This document shows positions 5,889-9,725 of a stretch of 9,725 nucleotides of DNA, piece after piece. The stretch is from Candidatus Margulisiibacteriota bacterium (GTDB lineage: Bacteria > Margulisbacteria > WOR-1 > JAUWWO01). How positions within the stretch are numbered: the first letter of the stretch is position 1; every line of letters begins with the position of its first letter. The stretch spans positions 1 through 9,725 of the forward strand of contig JAUWWO010000004.1 of assembly GCA_030616825.1 (NCBI GenBank), in the 5' to 3' direction. The notes below the pieces were generated by a model. The model made no database searches. It was given only the letters and a program-made list of their open reading frames with translations, and was not told the DNA's origin. The position numbers and the translations under genes were made by a program.

Positions 5889-7435
5889 CAAAAAGGCGCG
5901 AGAGATGGGGTACAAAATTAGGGGTAATTCTTGCAGTTGCCGGCTCAGCAGTAGGGCTTGGTAATTTCTTGAGGTTCCCTGTCCAGGCTGCTTCGAATGG
6001 CGGCGGCGCATTCATGATCCCGTATTTCATTGCCTTGATATTCTTGGGAATTCCCCTGATGTGGATTGAATGGGCTATTGGCAGATATGGCGGGATATTT
6101 GGTCATGGCACTGCACCAGGGGTGTTTCATAAGCTCTGGAAGCACAGACTTGCAAAATATTTCGGTATTATCGGTATATTTGGCCCTCTAATTATTTTTG
6201 TTTACTATACATATATCGAATCATGGATATTGGCTTATGCGTTCTTTTCTATTACCAGAAAACTATTCGAGGCTACAACCACTACTTCGATGCTCGCGTT
6301 TCTGCAAGGATACCAGGGCTTAGTTCAAAATGAATTCTTTTCCGGTATACATGTAGCTTATATATTCTTTGTCATAACTTTTATCATAAACCTTTCTATT
6401 GTTTATTTCGGAATAAGGGGTGGCATTGAGAGGATATGTAGAATTGCAATGCCCACTCTTTTTATATTCGCTGTGGCCATAATGATAAGAGTCTTGACCC
6501 TCGGAGCGCCGGATCCAACTCAGCCTACATGGAATGTGCTTAATGGTCTTGGTTTCTTGTGGAATCCTAACTTTGAGGTACTTAAAGACGCGCGTGTCTG
6601 GCTTGCTGCAACAGGACAGATATTCTTTACTTTGAGCGTTGGAATAGGAGTGATACTTACTTATGCAAGTTACCTGACCAAGGCCGATGATGTGGCGCTC
6701 TCAGGCCTTTCTGCAGCAGGGACAAACGAATTCGCCGAGGTCATTCTTGGTGGTAGTATTGCTATTCCTGTTGCCTTTGCCTTTTTTGGTCCCGTCGGGA
6801 TTGTAGAGATAGCTCAGGGCGGGGCGTTCAACCTGGGTTTTGTTACCATGCCGCTTATATTCAGACAGATGCCACTTAGTGCTCTTTTTGCCTTTTTGTG
6901 GTTCTCCCTATTATTTTTAGCTGGGGTAACTTCTTCTATTTCCCTTGCGCAGCCAGCGATATCGTTTATGAGTGACGAATTCGGGTTCGATACCAAAAAG
7001 GCGGTACTTATATTTGCCGCAGTAAGCTTTATCCTCTGCCAGCCCGTGATATTCCTTTTAGGGAACGGGGTCTTAGATGAGCTTGATTTTTGGGGAGGGA
7101 CGTTCTGTCTTGTCCTTTTTGCAACAATTGAGACAATACTTTTTGCCTGGGTTTTTGGGATAAATAACGCCTGGCAGGAGATCCATCATGGAGCTCACAT
7201 AAGGGTTCCCAAGATCTTTAAATTTATAATTAAATACATAACACCGGTATATTTGCTTGCAATCCTTGGTTTCTGGTTTTATCAGGAGTGGCTATCAGTC
7301 ATCCTGATGAAAGGAGTGGAGATAGTAAATCTTCCATACGTTGTAGGAACTCGATTAACGCTTATAGTGGCATTGGTTGTAATTGCTCTTTTAGTTAGAG
7401 CGGCCTGGAAGAGGAAAGGGAAATTAGTAAGATGA
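5885..7435 (+). CDS. LeuT-like sodium-dependent amino-acid symporter (NSS/SNF family)
   Basis: Inner-membrane Na+-coupled amino-acid importer of the neurotransmitter:sodium symporter family; 516 residues, about 12 helices. The N-terminus (GSAVGLGNFLRFPVQAA, 20-36) matches Aquifex LeuT almost residue for residue, as I recall that sequence. Na1 ligands correspond to Ala22, Asn27, Thr249 and Asn281; Na2 ligands to Gly20, Val23, Ala346, Thr349 and Ser350. The gates Arg30 and Asp401 and substrate residues Tyr108, Phe248 and Ser251 are kept. Glu285 occupies the place of LeuT Glu290, which removes chloride dependence. Pocket changes against LeuT are Asn21 to Ser, Val104 to Ile, Phe259 to Ile254 and Ile359 to Leu354, so a hydrophobic amino acid is likely but the exact substrate is uncertain. 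There is no strong Shine-Dalgarno; translation is probably coupled to rdgB through ATGA at 5885-5888. Its stop overlaps the next small gene in the same way. Confidence 0.96.
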   Translation: MTKRRERWGTKLGVILAVAGSAVGLGNFLRFPVQAASNGGGAFMIPYFIALIFLGIPLMWIEWAIGRYGGIFGHGTAPGVFHKLWKHRLAKYFGIIGIFGPLIIFVYYTYIESWILAYAFFSITRKLFEATTTTSMLAFLQGYQGLVQNEFFSGIHVAYIFFVITFIINLSIVYFGIRGGIERICRIAMPTLFIFAVAIMIRVLTLGAPDPTQPTWNVLNGLGFLWNPNFEVLKDARVWLAATGQIFFTLSVGIGVILTYASYLTKADDVALSGLSAAGTNEFAEVILGGSIAIPVAFAFFGPVGIVEIAQGGAFNLGFVTMPLIFRQMPLSALFAFLWFSLLFLAGVTSSISLAQPAISFMSDEFGFDTKKAVLIFAAVSFILCQPVIFLLGNGVLDELDFWGGTFCLVLFATIETILFAWVFGINNAWQEIHHGAHIRVPKIFKFIIKYITPVYLLAILGFWFYQEWLSVILMKGVEIVNLPYVVGTRLTLIVALVVIALLVRAAWKRKGKLVR

Positions 7436-7533
7436 AAACTGAAGGTTTGATTTTTCTTATAATCTCCTGGGGTATTATTATTGGCCTGAACATTTATTGT
7501 TTCTTTAAGGTATTTAAGGCTAGAAAGTTTTAA
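7432..7533 (+). CDS. 33-residue single-helix membrane protein, putative NSS transporter small subunit (MetS-like)
   Basis: ATG 7432 overlaps the transporter stop as ATGA (7432-7435), the tightest coupling possible. The predicted product, MKTEGLIFLIISWGI at the N-terminus, has one hydrophobic helix (about residues 5-25, with a Trp-Gly pair at 13-14 and Gly18) followed by a basic tail, KVFKARKF. In Corynebacterium glutamicum the NSS transporter MetP needs a tiny one-helix partner, MetS, and similar small genes lie directly after many bacterial NSS genes. Position, size, topology and the WG motif fit that class. I infer that it assists assembly, stability or activity of the LeuT-like protein. 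It ends with TAA at 7531-7533, and no clear terminator follows. Main doubt: such short helices give weak family matches, so it may be an analogue rather than a true MetS homologue. Confidence 0.78.
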   Translation: MKTEGLIFLIISWGIIIGLNIYCFFKVFKARKF

Positions 7534-7585
7534 GTTTTTCCCCTCGCATTAACTACAATTTTGCCTTCGATATCCAGCATTATTA

Positions 7586-7615
7586 TTGAAATTACCCTTA
7601 AAAATCTTCGATAAA
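7586..7615 (+). promoter_or_regulatory. Possible sigma-70-like promoter before the orphan gene
   Basis: TTGAAA (7586-7591), an 18-bp spacer, then GATAAA (7610-7615). This would give a leader of about 45 nt, ending in the Shine-Dalgarno GAGAGG (7653-7658), 9 bp before ATG 7668. An 8-bp direct repeat CTTCGATA (7565-7572 and 7606-7613) places one copy over the -10 region. In an AT-rich gap such matches are easily found by chance. Confidence 0.35.
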
Positions 7616-7667
7616 TAGTATGTAGACATTCTGCTGGTTAATATAAATTTTTGAGAGGCTTTATAAT

Positions 7668-9014
7668 ATGACAAGATTGGTTAATCCTATAAAATGTTTT
7701 AATCCTTCGCGATTTCCTATGGCACAAAATATCTTCAAATTACGGAAAATATTTCCGGGTTTAAAGTACCACGGAGTTATGCTTGTTGAGGAGCCCAGGC
7801 TCGACACTATACCAATATATGTTTCTGGATTATCCACATTGGCTACCCGCGCGTTAAAGGAATGTATAGGAGAAGATGTTAAGCGTATTTATCCGGATCT
7901 TATAGCTGTTGTTATTAGAGGAGAAAGAACAAAGCACAAACAATATACTTATTATCCTGATTTAAGAATTCTAAAGGTCTCTGTTGATCCAATGGCCTCT
8001 GTCAGAAAAAAGTATTCTCCTGCTGTTTTGCCAAGCATCCGTGCCACAAGCAAGAAAAATCTTATAGAGATCTTAAAAAAGCATTTACATTCACAAAGGG
8101 GCAAGATTTATGTTCCTGAGTGGGCGCCGGATGATCCAGATTTTCTTTTAAAGATAGCGGGATTTATCCCATATGAGCGAGATGTTACTGGAAAGCGTTC
8201 GTTTGTGGATGAGTGGATGATAGGCCGGTTTCATACAATAGATATTGATATTAGAGGAAAAATAAAAAAATATGAATATGCTGATGCTGAAGAAACTGTC
8301 AAAGGCATAAAAACACGAGTTGAAGACTGCGCACGAAGATTTGGGCATAATGAATTTATAAGCAAGATCTTGAATTCTTATAATTTCTCATTTAAGGAGA
8401 AGGGCATAATTTATTTATTACTTGATATTATTCTTTATGCCGATAAGAGGAAGGATTATATGTTATTTAATAAGGTTGTCAATTATTTTGAAGCCTCTCT
8501 TCCCAATGAGCCCAAGATAAAAAGGATGATATTCAATATGTTGATCGCATTTTCAAGGAAGATTCGTATAGGATCAGCTCAAGAGGTTTATTCACAGGAA
8601 ATCGAGCCCATTGTTATTAAAGCGCTTGAGGATGCAAGAGATTGGCCAGTTAAAAGACCTGGTTTTGTAAAAATTAAACACTATATTAGAGGAACAAAAA
8701 AGCGTAAAAGGAGATTTAGCACAGTAGTAATTGATGGAATATCTTTCCTTTTAAAGATAAAGCTTAATAAAAAGTATAAGTATAAGGGACTATTTGCTCG
8801 AAGGATTTCTTCGGATTTTGCTGGGATATATTACCTTAAACTTAGAGAAGATAAAACAATAGAAAAGGCGACACTGCTTTCATTGTTTCCTTTGCCTGAG
8901 GATAAGACAAGTGTTTATATTACTGATAAAGATTTAATTCCCGTAGACGAAATCGAACTTTCTGATTCCCGATTAGAGAAGTTAATAAATTCCCCTATTT
9001 TCTTGATGCCATAA
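7668..9014 (+). CDS. Uncharacterised basic protein, no family recognised
   Basis: I do not recognise this 448-residue protein. The start ATG has a good Shine-Dalgarno (GAGAGG, 7653-7658). No signal peptide or membrane helix is evident, so it is probably cytoplasmic. By hand count it has about 51 Lys and 33 Arg against about 54 Asp plus Glu, a net charge near +30, with a basic patch KKRKRR at 344-349; nucleic-acid contact is conceivable but unproven. Visually it divides into an N-terminal mixed alpha/beta part (1-200), a helical middle (about 205-325), and a C-terminal part rich in beta-like strands with several Lys/Tyr pairs (KKYKYKGL, 368-375). No Walker, nuclease, helix-turn-helix or zinc motif stands out. 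The gene looks more AT-rich than its neighbours by eye. It stands alone on the plus strand and overlaps prmC tail-to-tail by 20 bp. Confidence 0.85.
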   Translation: MTRLVNPIKCFNPSRFPMAQNIFKLRKIFPGLKYHGVMLVEEPRLDTIPIYVSGLSTLATRALKECIGEDVKRIYPDLIAVVIRGERTKHKQYTYYPDLRILKVSVDPMASVRKKYSPAVLPSIRATSKKNLIEILKKHLHSQRGKIYVPEWAPDDPDFLLKIAGFIPYERDVTGKRSFVDEWMIGRFHTIDIDIRGKIKKYEYADAEETVKGIKTRVEDCARRFGHNEFISKILNSYNFSFKEKGIIYLLLDIILYADKRKDYMLFNKVVNYFEASLPNEPKIKRMIFNMLIAFSRKIRIGSAQEVYSQEIEPIVIKALEDARDWPVKRPGFVKIKHYIRGTKKRKRRFSTVVIDGISFLLKIKLNKKYKYKGLFARRISSDFAGIYYLKLREDKTIEKATLLSLFPLPEDKTSVYITDKDLIPVDEIELSDSRLEKLINSPIFLMP

Positions 9015-9725
9015 TCACGCGCTCTATTCCTGAAAGATCCTTATAGGCCTTAGACTTTTCGTATTTCTGCGTAAGTGAGATTATCTCATCAACTGCTTTT
9101 GCCTGGTTTGCTCCAATTTCAAGAATCAGCAGTCCTTTTTCCTTTAGATAAGCATCGGTTTCTTCGACTATTTTTTTATAGAACTTTAATCCATCTTCTC
9201 CGCCGTCCAAAGCATATCGAGGTTCGAAATCTTTTATTTCTGGCTGAAGTGAGTCAATGTCACCACTTTTTACATAAGGCGGATTTGAGGTGATAATATC
9301 GAGCTTCCCCTTTAGCTCTTTTAACGGTTCTAGAAGATCTCCGATAAAGAATGCGCATCGATCCTGTACTTCATGTTTTCCTGCATTAGCTTTGGCAACT
9401 TCTATGGCCTCTTTTGATGTATCAGTAGCGTAGATTTTTGCTTCTGGCAGGTATTTTGCGAGACTCACTGCTATTGTGCCGCATCCTGTGCCCAAATCCG
9501 CAATGATTGGATTTTTGATGTCTTTAGCAGCATCAATTGTTACCTCAACCAGTTTTTCAGTTTCTGGCCTTGGTATAAGTACAGATGGGTTTACTTCAAA
9601 TTCCAGCGACATGAATGGCTGTTTGCCGGTTATGTAAGCAATTGGTTCGTGTTTTGAACGTCTCAGTATAAGTTTTTTGTATTCAGCAAGCTCATCTGGG
9701 GATAAAACTCTCTCAAACTGCACAT
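8995..9725 (-). CDS. prmC: Peptide chain release factor N5-glutamine methyltransferase PrmC (5' end cut by window edge)
   Basis: PrmC (HemK) methylates the glutamine of the GGQ motif in release factors RF1 and RF2 with S-adenosylmethionine, improving translation termination. The frame is open to the right edge; GTG 9723 is within the conserved linker and not the true start. About 242 residues are visible, and the rest of the N-terminal helical release-factor-binding domain lies outside (family length is about 280). From GTG 9723: EPIAYITG 26-33, IPRPETE 50-56, the SAM-binding loop DLGTGCGTIA 76-85, TD 100-101, the catalytic NPPY 147-150, EPRYALDGGEDGL 167-179 and LEIGANQ 201-207. All key motifs are intact. 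The stop TAG (8997-8995) lies inside the end of the orphan gene on the other strand. In many bacteria prfA sits directly upstream of prmC, so prfA may follow beyond the window. Confidence 0.97.
   Translation of the reverse strand, partial: VQFERVLSPDELAEYKKLILRRSKHEPIAYITGKQPFMSLEFEVNPSVLIPRPETEKLVEVTIDAAKDIKNPIIADLGTGCGTIAVSLAKYLPEAKIYATDTSKEAIEVAKANAGKHEVQDRCAFFIGDLLEPLKELKGKLDIITSNPPYVKSGDIDSLQPEIKDFEPRYALDGGEDGLKFYKKIVEETDAYLKEKGLLILEIGANQAKAVDEIISLTQKYEKSKAYKDLSGIERVIMASRK

Noticed and set aside
7668..9014. Orphan gene as part of a defence or toxin system
   Set aside because: No nuclease, ATPase, methylase or toxin motif is visible, and its neighbours are housekeeping genes, so a defence role would be guesswork.
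9721..9723. GTG (minus strand) as the start of prmC
   Set aside because: The family has about 40 more N-terminal residues forming a helical domain, and the frame runs off the right edge.

Overview
The window reads as bacterial chromosome from an uncultivated, moderately AT-rich lineage. It shows Shine-Dalgarno sites, ATGA stop/start overlaps, and housekeeping genes mixed with a secreted protease carrying a C-terminal FlgD-Ig/sorting-like module. That protease architecture, the lineage-specific orphan and the overall style suggest a candidate phylum such as Omnitrophota or an FCB/PVC relative. This placement is inference only. There are no rRNA or tRNA genes, CRISPR arrays, transposases or phage genes.

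Layout. (1) 1-1549, plus strand: most of recJ, cut by the left edge. (2) 1605-2876, plus: purD, 55 bp after recJ, with a perfect 11-bp inverted repeat in the gap next to the purD ribosome binding site. (3) 3058 (or 3025)-5142, plus: a secreted subtilisin-family protease with signal peptide, propeptide, catalytic domain, beta-sandwich and C-terminal FlgD-Ig-like module. (4) 5143-5297: a cluster of ATCAG repeats, a hairpin that may terminate the protease transcript, then a near-consensus sigma-70 promoter placed so close to the next ATG that the mRNA is probably leaderless. (5) 5298-7533, plus: a three-gene operon joined by two ATGA overlaps, comprising rdgB (XTP/dITP pyrophosphatase), a close LeuT-like Na+/amino-acid symporter, and a 33-residue single-helix protein resembling the small subunits that accompany some NSS transporters. 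(6) 7668-9014, plus: a basic 448-residue protein I cannot assign. (7) 8995-9725, minus: prmC, the release-factor glutamine methyltransferase, cut by the right edge and overlapping the orphan tail-to-tail by 20 bp.

The housekeeping genes serve DNA repair (RecJ), purine synthesis (PurD), nucleotide-pool cleaning (RdgB) and translation termination (PrmC). The protease and the amino-acid symporter could together fit a peptide-scavenging lifestyle, but they are in separate transcription units and this is only suggestive. The points most worth a second look are the leaderless promoter with an embedded palindrome, the transporter with its tiny partner, the alternative hairpin before purD, and the orphan protein. 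I found no clear new defence or mobile system.
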